From Frankia sp. QA3 (GTDB taxonomy: Bacteria > Actinomycetota > Actinomycetes > Frankiales > Frankiaceae), in contig NZ_CM001489.1 of assembly GCF_000262465.1 (NCBI RefSeq), forward strand, positions 3,545,899 to 3,609,898: DNA of 64,000 nt, in the 5' to 3' direction. The position numbers were made by a program, and so were the translations under genes. Shown piece by piece: positions 10,501 to 18,971 of this stretch (position 1 is its first letter; each line of letters starts with the position of its first letter). Under the pieces are notes generated by a model that made no database searches, was not told where the DNA came from, and saw only the letters and a list, made by a program, of their open reading frames with translations.

Positions 10501-11582
10501 GGCGCCCCGCTGGCCGATGCCTCGGCTACGGGCGCCGGGCCGGAGGGAACCTCGACGGACGCGGCCTCGACGGACGCGACCTTGGCGGATGTCGCGCGAC
10601 GCCTCGTGGTCCGGGTGCGCGTAGTGCGAGTCGTGGTGGCGTCGCCACCGCTGACCTCGTCGGCCGCGGCGGAGGCGGCCGTCGGCTCGACCGCGGACGG
10701 CACGGCGGCGGACGGCACGGCGGCGGACGGCTCGGCGGCAGGGGCCACGGATGGTGGCGTGACGGGGCCGGAAGTGGCCCGGCGCGAACGGGTTCGCTTG
10801 GGCTTCGGCGCGTCCTCGACGATTGGGGCCGCCACGGCGTCACCCGATGGCGCCCCGACGGCGGACGAGGACGGGAACTCGGTGGTAACGGCGGCGGTGA
10901 CCGGGGCAACAGCCGAGGCGGGCGGGGTGCCGGCGGCGCCGGACGGCCCTGCCGCTGCGGTGTCGGCGGTGGTCACAGGCTCGACCGGAGCCGGGATCTC
11001 GGCCGCGGCGACGTCACGGACGGCGCGGCGGCTGCGCGTTGCGCGGGTACGCCGGGCCGGCGCCGCGGGCTCGGTCCCCTGGGCCGCGCCGTCGCTCGCG
11101 GCCGCACCGGCGTCGGTGACCGTGGCGGATGGCGGCGTGGCGCTGTCGACGGCGGGCGGGACGGTGCCGGAAACGGCCGGATCGGCCGCATCCGCTGCCT
11201 GCACCGCGGCTGGATCGGCCGTGTCGGCACCGCCCGCGTCGTTCGCCTTCGCCCTGGTCGCCCTGGTCGCCCTGGTACGCGTCGTGGTGCTGGTCCTCGA
11301 CCGCCGTCGGGTGGTGGGCGGCGCGTCGGCTGACTGCGGCTCCCCCGCCGGGGCACCGCCGTCCCCGGACGAGGACACGGGGGCCGACGAGGACACGGGG
11401 GCCGACGAGTCGGCCGCGTCGCTGGTCACGCTCGGGGCGGCGGTTGCCACGGCGCCGTCGGGAGCGGACCCGTCCGGGTGCTCGGGGGGCGGGCCTGCTG
11501 CCCGCCCGGCGGCCCTGCGCCGACGCGGCGCGGGGCGGGTGGATTCGGATTCGGTCTGGGTGGTCAGATCATCGTCGGGCAC
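7530..11582 (-). CDS. rne: Ribonuclease E/G with very long N-terminal extension
   Basis: Endoribonuclease of mRNA decay and rRNA processing. The start is GTG at 11582 and the product is 1350 residues. The first ~690 residues are low-complexity, Ala/Pro/Glu-rich, with basic patches (TRTRRAT, RRRRRGRRGRGRA, SRRRRRRRRR). The catalytic core begins near residue 730: S1 domain GNVYLGRVQNVLASMEAAFV, DNase-I-like domain with TVIDVNTGKFTG and IIVIDFIDM (catalytic Asp residues), then the zinc-link EPCVHCNGRG. A second disordered tail of ~200 residues follows. In this layout the scaffold region precedes the core, unlike E. coli RNase E. It is transcribed toward the rplU operon and converges with the small membrane-protein gene. 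Confidence 0.95.
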   Translation of the reverse strand: MPDDDLTTQTESESTRPAPRRRRAAGRAAGPPPEHPDGSAPDGAVATAAPSVTSDAADSSAPVSSSAPVSSSGDGGAPAGEPQSADAPPTTRRRSRTSTTTRTRATRATRAKANDAGGADTADPAAVQAADAADPAVSGTVPPAVDSATPPSATVTDAGAAASDGAAQGTEPAAPARRTRATRSRRAVRDVAAAEIPAPVEPVTTADTAAAGPSGAAGTPPASAVAPVTAAVTTEFPSSSAVGAPSGDAVAAPIVEDAPKPKRTRSRRATSGPVTPPSVAPAAEPSAAVPSAAVPSAVEPTAASAAADEVSGGDATTTRTTRTRTTRRRATSAKVASVEAASVEVPSGPAPVAEASASGAPSAEAPAGTARAAEGSASEVPSASVAEPSAVAGPPAVAGPPAVAGPPAVSEASAAAGAPVGSAPASAPAEGEQAQPVPPAAEPAPAGTRTRTRTRRATAPTWAGIGDELPAEPVPRPAARRPVAMVTFQAPEPAAAESRWQRADDADEAGSAAVLEATDADEPLGEGEPSVEATDTDIAAAEELVAVDEDGEFDEDDQGGGSGSTRRRRRGRRGRGRARGDEDGTDADVEDGAGETDEGPRASVAADATDRPGRGGELESAAAADGGEAADRTDDGDRDDEDEDDRAGGSRRRRRRRRRAGGDEPAVADDPPNTVVHVREIRRDEDLVRGLSGSTRLEAKRQRRREGRDSGRRRPPIVTEAEFLARREAVERRMVVRHAGDRTQIAVLEDGVLVEHFVTRASSASYAGNVYLGRVQNVLASMEAAFVDIGKGRNAVLYAGEVNYDASGLDGRPRKIEQVLKSGQSVLVQVSKDPIGHKGARLTSQISLPGRYLVYVPDGQNAGISRKLPDTERARLKSILKKITPEDGGVIVRTAAEGASEAELERDVERLAAQWEDIQRRAKKASAPSLLYGEPDLVVRVIRDIFNEDFTELVVQGAGEAATIEEYIDAVAPDLRPRIRRYTGTGDVFVDYRVDEQLAKALDRKVWLPSGGSLVIDRTEAMTVIDVNTGKFTGKGGNLEETVTKNNLEAAEEIVRQLRLRDIGGIIVIDFIDMVLESNRELVLRRLTECLGRDRTRHQVAEVTSLGLVQMTRKRVGQGLLEAYSEPCVHCNGRGVLIHLNGNGAHGGQAHPGAGSAASGGSGASQSEPAAVGAGPGGSGRRSRGAATRAAGGPALVAAASSGAPAGSAEAATEVAGGTAPAADVDQPAAAENEATGVTAGNAGGTPDSPSAPTTTVLAAAEPIVAVNGNGHVPATAVPVAAPIAAPTGGGDTAPPVYANSDDPDSLATADGGVAAGKPVRSRRRRASRPVSKPAESLESVPPSAESAGT
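10357..10410. repeat. Three tandem 18-bp units inside rne
   Basis: Units at 10357, 10375 and 10393 (ACGGCGGGCGGCCCAGCA, last base variable) encode the repeated hexapeptide seen as AVAGPP on the minus strand, within the disordered N-terminal region of RNase E. The 18-bp length keeps the frame. Confidence 0.85.
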
Positions 11583-11697
11583 GGGTTAAGAAGCCTCTCG
11601 GGCTCCCGGGCGCGCTGCCTGGTGCAGTCGCGGCCGCGCAGAAGCCAATGTCTCGGTCCGGCTCGGGTGCTGCCGGGAAAGCCTGCGACGCCCTGCA

Positions 11698-12459
11698 TCA
11701 CGCTGATGATCGACCTGCCAGCCGGCCAGCGTCGTTGCGGTCCGGCGCCAGCGGGTCTGCCAGCGTCCTATCCTCGCGCAGTCGGCCCTGCTCCAGCCGC
11801 GTTGGCTCGGGCGGCACCGACGGGCGCAGACCGGCTACCACGCCGAGGGCGGTCAGCACGTCGTCTGGTCGCACAGCGGGCGTCGTGTGCCGCACGACCA
11901 TCTCCAGTATCGCACACGTGTCGTTCTCTGCACGACAAACGGCCAAGACCATGGCGGCACGCACATCGAACCGGCGCCGACCGTCCTTGGTCGCCCGCTC
12001 GACCTGCACGACATCACGCCCCAACAGCTCGGCCACCGCGGCGCGCAGCTCGGGCTCCGCGACCCCCGGTAGCCGGACCACCCAGCGGGAGCCGTCGATC
12101 CGCTCCGCGAGCCCGGTCCCCTGGGCCGTTGCGGCCTCCAACACGTCCAACCCGGGCGGCAACGCCGCGTCCAGGGCGGCCCGCAGCTGCGCCGGATCCA
12201 CCACCACGGCCAGCGCCAGCTCGACGTACTCGGCCTCGCTCGCGGCGCCGGTGGGCGCGGCGCCGACCCAGGAGATCCGGGGATGCGGGCTGAAACCCGC
12301 CGAGTACGCCATCGGCACCGCCGCCCGGCGCAGCCCCCGTTCGAAGGTGCGGGCCACATCCCGATGTGACAGGAATCGCAGCCGCCCCCGCTTCGCGAAG
12401 CGCAGCCGGACCCGTTGGACGACCGGCGGGGGCGGCGGCCCCTCAGGCCGGCGTGCCAC
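11698..12459 (-). CDS. TIGR03936/DUF2344 radical-SAM-linked protein
   Basis: Conserved partner of the radical SAM protein encoded just upstream. I chose GTG at 12459 (VARRPEGPPPPPVVQRVRL) because family similarity begins at VQRVRLRFAKRGRLRFLSHR. The region upstream in this frame only mirrors the neighbouring gene. The predicted length is 253 residues. The motif LRFLSHRDVARTFERGLRRA and SAGFSPHPRISW are typical of the family. The start lies 17 bp inside the end of the preceding gene (overlap 12443-12459), implying translational coupling. The exact biochemical role is not known to me; a tRNA/RNA-modification role is often suspected because of the partner. Confidence 0.85.
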   Translation of the reverse strand: MARRPEGPPPPPVVQRVRLRFAKRGRLRFLSHRDVARTFERGLRRAAVPMAYSAGFSPHPRISWVGAAPTGAASEAEYVELALAVVVDPAQLRAALDAALPPGLDVLEAATAQGTGLAERIDGSRWVVRLPGVAEPELRAAVAELLGRDVVQVERATKDGRRRFDVRAAMVLAVCRAENDTCAILEMVVRHTTPAVRPDDVLTALGVVAGLRPSVPPEPTRLEQGRLREDRTLADPLAPDRNDAGRLAGRSSA

Positions 12460-14491
12460 TGCCCACCGCCGCCGGGTCGATCCGGGAGCCGGCGGCCGGC
12501 ACGTCCCCGGCGCCGCTCCCGGCCACGACCTCGACCTCGACCGGGGCGGTGACCACCGGCGAACCCGCCGACACGCCCACCACGGGTAGCAACGACCGGC
12601 CGGTCGGGCCGATCTGAGTGTCGGTCCCCATCGTCGGGCAGACGCCACAGTCGTAGCAGGGGGTCCACCGGCAGTCGTCGAGCTCGGTCTCGCGCAGCGC
12701 CTCCTGCCAGTCGGCCCACAGCCAGTCCCGGTCGAGGCCCGCGTCGAGATGATCCCAGGCCAGCACCTCGCGCTCGTCGCGCTCGCGGGTGGTGAACCAG
12801 TCGAGGGAGACCCCGAGCGGTTCGAGCTCGGCGGCGCACGCCGACTCCCAGCGCTCGAACGAGAAGTGCTCGTTCCAGCCGTCGAAGCGACCGCCCTCGC
12901 GCCAGACCCGCTCGATCACGGCGCCGACGCGGCGGTCACCGCGGGCCAACAGGCCCTCAATGATGCCCGGACGGCCGTCGTGGTAGCGGAACCCGACCGC
13001 CCGGGCGATCTCCCGATCCGCCCGCACGGTGTCCCGCAGGAGCTTCAGGCGCGCGTCGGTGACCTCGTGCGACGCCTGCCCCGCCCACTGGAACGGGGTG
13101 TGCGGCTTTGGAACGAAGCCGCCGATCGACACCGTGCAGCGGATGTCACGGTGGCCACTGGCCCGGCGGCCGGCCCGGATCACCTCCCGGGCGAGGTCGG
13201 CGATCTCCAGCACGTCCTGGTCGGTCTCGGTCGGCAGCCCGCACATGAAGTAGAGCTTCACCTGACGCCAGCCGTGGGCGTAGGCAGTGCTGACGGTGCG
13301 CACCAGGTCTTCGGCACTGACCATCTTGTTGATGACCTTGCGTAGCCGCTCGGAGCCGCCCTCCGGGGCGAACGTCAGCCCGCTGCGCCGGCCGTTACGG
13401 GAGAACTCGTTCGCCAGGGTGATGTTGAAGGCATCCACCCGCGTCGAGGGCAGGCTCAGCGAGACCTTCTCGCCCTCGTACCGGTCGGCGAGACCGGTCG
13501 CGATCTCACCGATCTCGGTGTGGTCCGCGCTGGACAGCGACAACAGGCCGACCTCGTTGAAGCCGGTGGCCCGCAGGCCCGCGTCGACCATGGCTCCGAT
13601 GGTGGAGATGTTGCGCTCCCGCACCGGCCTGGTGATCATACCGGCCTGGCAGAACCGACAGCCACGGGTGCAGCCCCGGAAGATCTCCACGCTCATCCGC
13701 TCGTGCACCGTCTCGGCGAGCGGGACCAGCGGGGCCTTCGGGTACGGCCAGGAGTCGAGATCGGACAGCGTGTGCTTGCTCGGCCGGGCCGGGACGTCGT
13801 CGCGGTTGGCGGTGACCGCCTGGATGCGGCCGTCGGACCGGTAGGTGACGTCGTAGAACGCCGGCACGTAGACCAGCCGGCGGCGGGCAAGCCGGGCCAG
13901 CAGCTCGGTGCGCCCACCAGGAGCGCCGGCCGCCTTCCACGAGCGGATCACGTCGGTGATGCCGAGCACTGCCTGCTCGCCGTCGCCGAGCACTACGGCG
14001 TCGACGTAGGCGGCGATGGGCTCGGGGTTGAACGCGGCGTGCCCGCCCGCGACGACGATCGGATCGGACTCGCCACGCCGCTCGGCGTGCAGGGCAATCC
14101 CGGCGAGGTCGAGCGCGGTGAGCATGTTGGTGTAGCCGAGTTCGGTGGAGAAGCTGACGCCGAACACGTCGAAGTCGCCGACCGCCCGGTGCCCGTCCAC
14201 GGTGAACTGCGGCAGGCCGTGCTCGCGCAGCAGGGCCTCCAGGTCGGGCCATACCGAGTAGGTCCGCTCGGCGAGTACGTCCGGCTGCTCGTTGAGGATC
14301 TCGTAGAGGATCTGCAGACCCTGGTTGGGCAGGCCGACCTCGTAGGCGTCCGGATACATCAGGGCCCAGCGCACCGCGGCGGCGTCCCAGGGTTTGACGA
14401 TGGAGTTCCCCTCGCCGCCGACATACTGCACGGGCCTTCGCACCCGCGGGAGCAGCGGCTCCAGGCGAGCGAACAGCGACTGTCCGGACAT
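12443..14491 (-). CDS. B12-binding-domain radical SAM protein (TIGR03960 family)
   Basis: A 682-residue radical SAM protein. The start MSGQSLFARLEPLLPRVRRP was preferred over an upstream in-frame ATG because family-like sequence begins here. The N-terminal ~200 residues resemble the B12-binding-like domain (MYPDAYEVGLPNQGLQILYE). The iron-sulfur motif RGCTRGCRFCQAG gives the CxxxCxxC cluster near residue 300. Radical SAM barrel text follows (TFAPEGGSERLRKVINKM). A cysteine-containing C-terminal end, CYDCGVCPTMG, may bind a second cluster. It overlaps the next gene by 17 bp. Substrate unknown. Confidence 0.9.
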   Translation of the reverse strand: MSGQSLFARLEPLLPRVRRPVQYVGGEGNSIVKPWDAAAVRWALMYPDAYEVGLPNQGLQILYEILNEQPDVLAERTYSVWPDLEALLREHGLPQFTVDGHRAVGDFDVFGVSFSTELGYTNMLTALDLAGIALHAERRGESDPIVVAGGHAAFNPEPIAAYVDAVVLGDGEQAVLGITDVIRSWKAAGAPGGRTELLARLARRRLVYVPAFYDVTYRSDGRIQAVTANRDDVPARPSKHTLSDLDSWPYPKAPLVPLAETVHERMSVEIFRGCTRGCRFCQAGMITRPVRERNISTIGAMVDAGLRATGFNEVGLLSLSSADHTEIGEIATGLADRYEGEKVSLSLPSTRVDAFNITLANEFSRNGRRSGLTFAPEGGSERLRKVINKMVSAEDLVRTVSTAYAHGWRQVKLYFMCGLPTETDQDVLEIADLAREVIRAGRRASGHRDIRCTVSIGGFVPKPHTPFQWAGQASHEVTDARLKLLRDTVRADREIARAVGFRYHDGRPGIIEGLLARGDRRVGAVIERVWREGGRFDGWNEHFSFERWESACAAELEPLGVSLDWFTTRERDEREVLAWDHLDAGLDRDWLWADWQEALRETELDDCRWTPCYDCGVCPTMGTDTQIGPTGRSLLPVVGVSAGSPVVTAPVEVEVVAGSGAGDVPAAGSRIDPAAVGSGTPA

Positions 14492-14600
14492 GCAGGCGAG
14501 CCTACGGCACGGCAGCACCCCACCACGGGCCCGCGCGTTCGCCGGATCTCCGGCCACTCCCTTGCCCTTCCACAGCCCCACGTGCCCGAGTCGTCTCTGT

Positions 14601-14676
14601 GGAGAAGCAGGGCAGGCGGACTCCCCTGCTTCTCCAGAGGCCTCCGCGCCCGATTCGTCCCTCTGGATAAGCAGGG
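14601..14676. repeat. Interlocked inverted/direct repeat, possible rodA terminator
   Basis: GGAGAAGCAGGG (14601-14612) pairs perfectly with CCCTGCTTCTCC (14624-14635). The second arm, extended to 14640 as CCCTGCTTCTCCAGAGG, also pairs with CCTCTGGATAAGCAGGG (14660-14676) with one mismatch. So a central copy can fold with either flank. The flanking copies are direct repeats of about 33 bp with four differences. The block sits directly 3' of rodA (stop at 14691) and 5' of the radical SAM gene, so it may act as a terminator, but the three-copy form suggests a small repeat element. Confidence 0.8.
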
Positions 14677-14690
14677 CAGGCCGACGGCGG

Positions 14691-15926
14691 TTACAGGGCG
14701 TAGGGGTCGGAACGCGAGCGCAGACGGACGTTCTGCAGCAGGCCGACGGCGATCATGTTGGCGAACATCGACGAGCCGCCGTAGGACAGGAACGGCAGCG
14801 GCAGGCCGGTGACGGGCATGATCCCCAGGCACATCCCGATGTTGACGAACGACTGGAAGGTGAACCAGCAGACCACGCCGGTGGCGATCAGCGCACCGAA
14901 GGAGTCCTGGGAGGCGAAGCCGATCGACAGGGCCCGCCACAGCACCACGCCGAGCAGCACGATGATCCCGCCCGCGCCGAGATAGCCCAGCTCCTCGCCG
15001 GCCACGCTGAACACGAAGTCGGTCTGCTGCTCGGGAACGAACTGCCCCTGGGTCTGCTGGCCGTGCAGCAGGCCACGGCCGGTCACACCACCGTTGGCGA
15101 TGGCGATCATGGCCTGAGCGACGTTGTAGCCGGTGCCGGATGAGGCCTTGTTCTCGGAGACGAACGAGGTGAGCCGGGCCTCCTGGTACGGCTGGAGCAG
15201 GTGGAACTGCAGGATCGCGCCGCCGAACAGCACCCCGCACAGGATCAGCCCCAGCACCCATCGCCGCGGCGCCCCGCTGACCGCCAGCATGCCGAGGGTG
15301 GTGAAGACCAGCACCATGACCGTGCCGAAGTCCGGCTGGAGCATGATCAGTGCGATCGGGACCACGGTCAGCCCGAGCACGAGCAGGACGTCGCCGTGGC
15401 CGGGGGCGCTGCGCCGGATCCCGGTGTGGCGGTCCTCGTGCTGCTCCCCCAGGATCATCGCCGCGCCGACGACCAGCGCCACCTTGGCGAATTCCGACGG
15501 CTGGAGCTGGAAGCCGGCGGGCAGCACGATCCACGAGTGCGCGCCGTTGATCGTCGATCCGAACAGCAGCACCGCCACGAGCCCGACGAGGGAGCCGAGG
15601 TAGACGAACGGCGCGTACGCGCGTAGCACCCGGTAGTCGACGACGGTCGCGACCGCTCCGAGTACCAGCCCGATGGCGAGATTCAGCAGATGCCGCTTGA
15701 GGAACGTCTGCGGATCGCCGCCGGCCTCACCGAGGCGCTGGCGGGTCGCCGACCACACCAGCAGCGCGCCGACGACGGACAAGCCGATGACGCACAGCTG
15801 CAGCGTCCAGTCGAGCCGCCGCAGCGGCGAGTGGCGCCCTGACGCGCGGTCCCGCAGCTGCCCGATCCGCCCCCGGACGGGTACCGGGGACGAACGCAGC
15901 GCGGTAGGTCCCGCCTCCTGCGTCAC
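14691..15926 (-). CDS. rodA: RodA, SEDS-family peptidoglycan glycosyltransferase
   Basis: Membrane glycan polymerase that works with a class B penicillin-binding protein in side-wall synthesis. Start GTG at 15926 was chosen for the strong GGGAGGAGG directly upstream. The product is 411 residues with about ten hydrophobic segments. Family signatures include GAHSWIVLPAGFQLQPSEFAK and LQPDFGTVMV in the middle, and GLPLPFLSYGGSSM near the C-terminus. It lies 79 bp after mrdA in the mre block, which favours RodA over FtsW. Confidence 0.94.
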   Translation of the reverse strand: MTQEAGPTALRSSPVPVRGRIGQLRDRASGRHSPLRRLDWTLQLCVIGLSVVGALLVWSATRQRLGEAGGDPQTFLKRHLLNLAIGLVLGAVATVVDYRVLRAYAPFVYLGSLVGLVAVLLFGSTINGAHSWIVLPAGFQLQPSEFAKVALVVGAAMILGEQHEDRHTGIRRSAPGHGDVLLVLGLTVVPIALIMLQPDFGTVMVLVFTTLGMLAVSGAPRRWVLGLILCGVLFGGAILQFHLLQPYQEARLTSFVSENKASSGTGYNVAQAMIAIANGGVTGRGLLHGQQTQGQFVPEQQTDFVFSVAGEELGYLGAGGIIVLLGVVLWRALSIGFASQDSFGALIATGVVCWFTFQSFVNIGMCLGIMPVTGLPLPFLSYGGSSMFANMIAVGLLQNVRLRSRSDPYAL

Positions 15927-16005
15927 AACGCCTCCTCCCAAACATCGCCCGGCCGTCGGCGCGCGCCCGGGACCCCACCGGCGCCGGGTGGTCCGGCGGG
16001 GCGGG

Positions 16006-18405
16006 TCACGGGCGCGCGGTACCCGCGGGCGGGGCTCGGCTCGGCGCCGATGACAGAACGCCGACGGCGGCGGGCCGGCCCGCGTTCCCGGGCGGCGGGT
16101 GCCAGACGGCCGGGCCGGTGGCACCGGTCGCCAGGGCGGGGCCGGTGCGGGCGGCATCGGCGGTCGTCGACAGCGCGGGCAGCACCGCGAGCGGGCCGCC
16201 GGCCGATGGGCCGGTGACGGGACCCGGCCCCGGCGCTGACACCGGCGCCGCCACGATGGTCCCGACCGGCGGCACGGTCCGCGAGGTCGACGCGGTGGAC
16301 ACCGCCGGGGACGGGGTGAACGGGTCCGCGGCCGACGTCGCGGCGATCGTCCCGTCCCGGTTGATCTTCGGTAGGGAGCCCGGGGGCTTGCCACCCGGCA
16401 TCGCCGCCGCCTGGCCGACGCCGTAGATGGCCTGGTAGATCCGCTTGGCGACCGGGCCGGCGTACTCGGCGCCGGTGCCGGAGTCCGGAATCGTCACCAC
16501 GACGGCGAACCGCGGGTCGTCGGCCGGAGCGAAGGAGGCGAACCAGGAGGTGTCGCCCTTGCCCTCGACCTCGGCGGTGCCGGTCTTGGCGGCGATCGGG
16601 ACGATGTCGCTCGGCCAGTCCGCGAAGACGCCGGTCGCCGTGCCACCGCCCTCGGTGGTGACGCCGCGCAGGCCGCCGCGGATGTAGGCGAGGATCTCCG
16701 GGGAGACCGGCAGCGTCCCGGCCTTGCGTGGCTGGAAGGTCCGCACCACCCGGCCGTCCGGGGCGACCGCAGCCTTGGCCAGGGTCGGCTTCCACAGGGT
16801 GCCGCCGTTGGCGATCGCGGCGTAGGCGGTGGCCAGCTGCAGCGGGCTCAGCGACAGGTACTGGCCCTGGCCGATCGCGAACTGGGTGGCCGCACCGGCG
16901 TTGTAGAGGTATCCGTCCACGCACGCCTCGGCGGCGTACTTGCGGAACCGCTCCGCCTTGACCGGATCACGTTCCTCCGGGTAGCCGTTCTTGGCCCGCC
17001 GGCAGTAGGAGTCCTTCAGCTCCTCCCAGATCGCCCGGGCGCCGGCGCGGTCGACGACGGACCCCTCGGCCTCCCCGGGCAGGTCCAGGCCGGTGGCCTT
17101 GCCGAAGCCCATGGCCTCGGACATCCGGGCGAAGTACTCCTTCGGCGGCGAGTAGGGCCCCCGGCCGTTGCGCAGCCCGCCATCGGCAAGCCACGAGTCG
17201 TAGGCGAACTGGTCGAAGATGACGTCGCAGGAGATGACGAGCGCCCGGTGCAGGGTGATCGGCCCGGCCGACTCGCCGTCGAAGTTGTGGAAGACCTGGT
17301 CGCCGATCTGCAGCGTCGGGGCACAGTCGAAGAGCTGGTCGCCCTTGGCGCCCAGGTTCTGCATCGCGACGGCGGTGGAGACGACCTTGAAGGTCGAGCC
17401 GGCCGCGCCCGAGCCCTGGTAGGCCCGCGAGAGCAGGGGGATGCCGTTGGCGGGGTCGGACAGCGCCCGGTAGTCCTGCTCGGAGACGCCGCCGACGAAC
17501 ACCGACGGGTCGTACGAGGGCAGGCTGGCCATCGCGACGACGCCGCCGGTGCGCACGTCGAGGACGACCGCCGACGCGGTCCGATTGCCGCCGCCGAGCT
17601 GGTTGATCGTGTCCTGCAACGCCTGCTCGGTCGCCTGCTGGACACCGAGGTCGAGGTTGAGCACCAGATGGTCGCCGCTGACCGGGGCGGTGGTCGACGC
17701 GGTGCCGGCCACCCGGCCGAAGCGGTCCACCTCCAGGCGCTCCACCCCGTCGGTGCCGCGCAGCTCGTCGTCGTAGGTGCTCTCCAGGCCGGCGACGCCG
17801 ATCAGGCTGTTGAGGTGGTAGCCCTTCTCGTCGCCCTGCTTGTCGAGCTGATCCTGGGTGACCGGGGCGAGGTAACCCAGCTCGTGGGCGGCCAGGGAGC
17901 CGTGCGGGTACTCGCGCACGGCCTGCAGGTCCGCCGACACTCCCGGGAAGCGGTCCGGATGCTCGATGACGGCGAGCGCCTGCTGCGGGCTGACGTCCTT
18001 GGCGACCGGGACCGGCTGGTAGGGCGAGCCGTTCCAGCACGGCGGCTTCACCTGCGCGGTGCAGAACCTGATCCGCCGGGTCAGCTCGTCCGCCGGCGTG
18101 CCGATCACGGTGGCGAGCCGGGTGAGGACCGCCTTGCCGTGGTCGGCCTGCCGGTCCGTCGTGGAACGGTTCACCGAGATGACCAGCGAGGTGCGGTTGC
18201 GGACCAGGGGCTGACCGCGGTCGTCGAGGATCATCCCGCGGGTCGCGGGCGTCACCACCTCGCGCACCCGGTTGGTCTCGGCGACCTGGCGGTAGTGGTC
18301 GTTGTCGAGAACCTGCAGGACCCACAGCCTCGCACCCAGGGTCGCGAGAAGTGACAGGACCAGCACACGCAGCAGCAGGACGCGGATCCGCATCCGATCG
18401 TTCAT
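16006..18405 (-). CDS. mrdA: Penicillin-binding protein 2 (class B transpeptidase)
   Basis: Membrane-anchored D,D-transpeptidase of the elongation machinery. The 799-residue protein starts MNDRMRIRVLLLRVLVL, a single N-terminal signal anchor. A dimerisation domain comes next, then the transpeptidase domain with the active-site tetrad STFK (in GAAGSTFKV), the second motif SCD (ISCDVIFDQFAYDSW) and KTGTAEV. A Pro/Ala-rich C-terminal tail of ~130 residues has no known domain. Its ATG overlaps the mreD stop by 4 bp (18402-18405) and rodA follows, the expected pairing of polymerase and transpeptidase. Confidence 0.95.
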   Translation of the reverse strand: MNDRMRIRVLLLRVLVLSLLATLGARLWVLQVLDNDHYRQVAETNRVREVVTPATRGMILDDRGQPLVRNRTSLVISVNRSTTDRQADHGKAVLTRLATVIGTPADELTRRIRFCTAQVKPPCWNGSPYQPVPVAKDVSPQQALAVIEHPDRFPGVSADLQAVREYPHGSLAAHELGYLAPVTQDQLDKQGDEKGYHLNSLIGVAGLESTYDDELRGTDGVERLEVDRFGRVAGTASTTAPVSGDHLVLNLDLGVQQATEQALQDTINQLGGGNRTASAVVLDVRTGGVVAMASLPSYDPSVFVGGVSEQDYRALSDPANGIPLLSRAYQGSGAAGSTFKVVSTAVAMQNLGAKGDQLFDCAPTLQIGDQVFHNFDGESAGPITLHRALVISCDVIFDQFAYDSWLADGGLRNGRGPYSPPKEYFARMSEAMGFGKATGLDLPGEAEGSVVDRAGARAIWEELKDSYCRRAKNGYPEERDPVKAERFRKYAAEACVDGYLYNAGAATQFAIGQGQYLSLSPLQLATAYAAIANGGTLWKPTLAKAAVAPDGRVVRTFQPRKAGTLPVSPEILAYIRGGLRGVTTEGGGTATGVFADWPSDIVPIAAKTGTAEVEGKGDTSWFASFAPADDPRFAVVVTIPDSGTGAEYAGPVAKRIYQAIYGVGQAAAMPGGKPPGSLPKINRDGTIAATSAADPFTPSPAVSTASTSRTVPPVGTIVAAPVSAPGPGPVTGPSAGGPLAVLPALSTTADAARTGPALATGATGPAVWHPPPGNAGRPAAVGVLSSAPSRAPPAGTARP

Positions 18406-18965
18406 CTCGCGCCCCGCCGGAGGCGGCCGGACGATTGCCGGGGGCGGCCGGACAACCGCCGGGAGCCCGCGGCCAGCAACGGGAACAGAAACGGGGTGAG
18501 CAGCACCGCGTAGACCCCGGCGGCCAGCGCCCGGCCGACGGCCTCACCGCCGGTCAGCGCCGCCGCACCGAAGATCGAGGTCGTCGCCGCGTAGCCCAGG
18601 GTGCCCGCCACGCTGGCCCCGCCTATCGCCGAGAGGGGCACCGCCACCGACGACTCCGCCGCATCCATCACCAGGCCAACAGCGTAACCGACCAGACACA
18701 TAACGAGAGCGGACTGCCCGAGAACGTGACTTGACGCCAGATCGGCCAACACCCCTACCACAAACCCGCTGACCGACCCGACCACCGGACCCTCGATCAG
18801 CGAGATCACCGCCAGCAGGACGAGCACGAGATCCAGCCGGCCGCCGGGAAGGCCCAGTCGGGCGACGATCGAGACCTGCACGACGAGGGCGACCGCCAGC
18901 AGCGTTACCGCGGCGACGAACGTGCGGGCGCGCAGGGTGTCCGCGGAGCCGGCTATATCCCACAT
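18402..18965 (-). CDS. mreD: Rod-shape-determining protein MreD
   Basis: Integral membrane component of the Mre elongation complex. The 187-residue sequence has five or six hydrophobic helices and the typical LPGGRLDLVLVLLAVISLIEG segment near residues 38-60, followed by GSVSGFVVGVLADL. Length is normal. It starts 6 bp after the mreC stop and overlaps mrdA by 4 bp, so translation is probably coupled. Confidence 0.9.
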   Translation of the reverse strand: MWDIAGSADTLRARTFVAAVTLLAVALVVQVSIVARLGLPGGRLDLVLVLLAVISLIEGPVVGSVSGFVVGVLADLASSHVLGQSALVMCLVGYAVGLVMDAAESSVAVPLSAIGGASVAGTLGYAATTSIFGAAALTGGEAVGRALAAGVYAVLLTPFLFPLLAAGSRRLSGRPRQSSGRLRRGAR

Positions 18966-18971
18966 GCCGGC

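Noticed and set aside
15927-16394. N-terminal extension of RodA
   Set aside because: The extra ~156 codons mirror the mrdA tail; GTG 15926 has an excellent ribosome-binding site and begins the family-like sequence.
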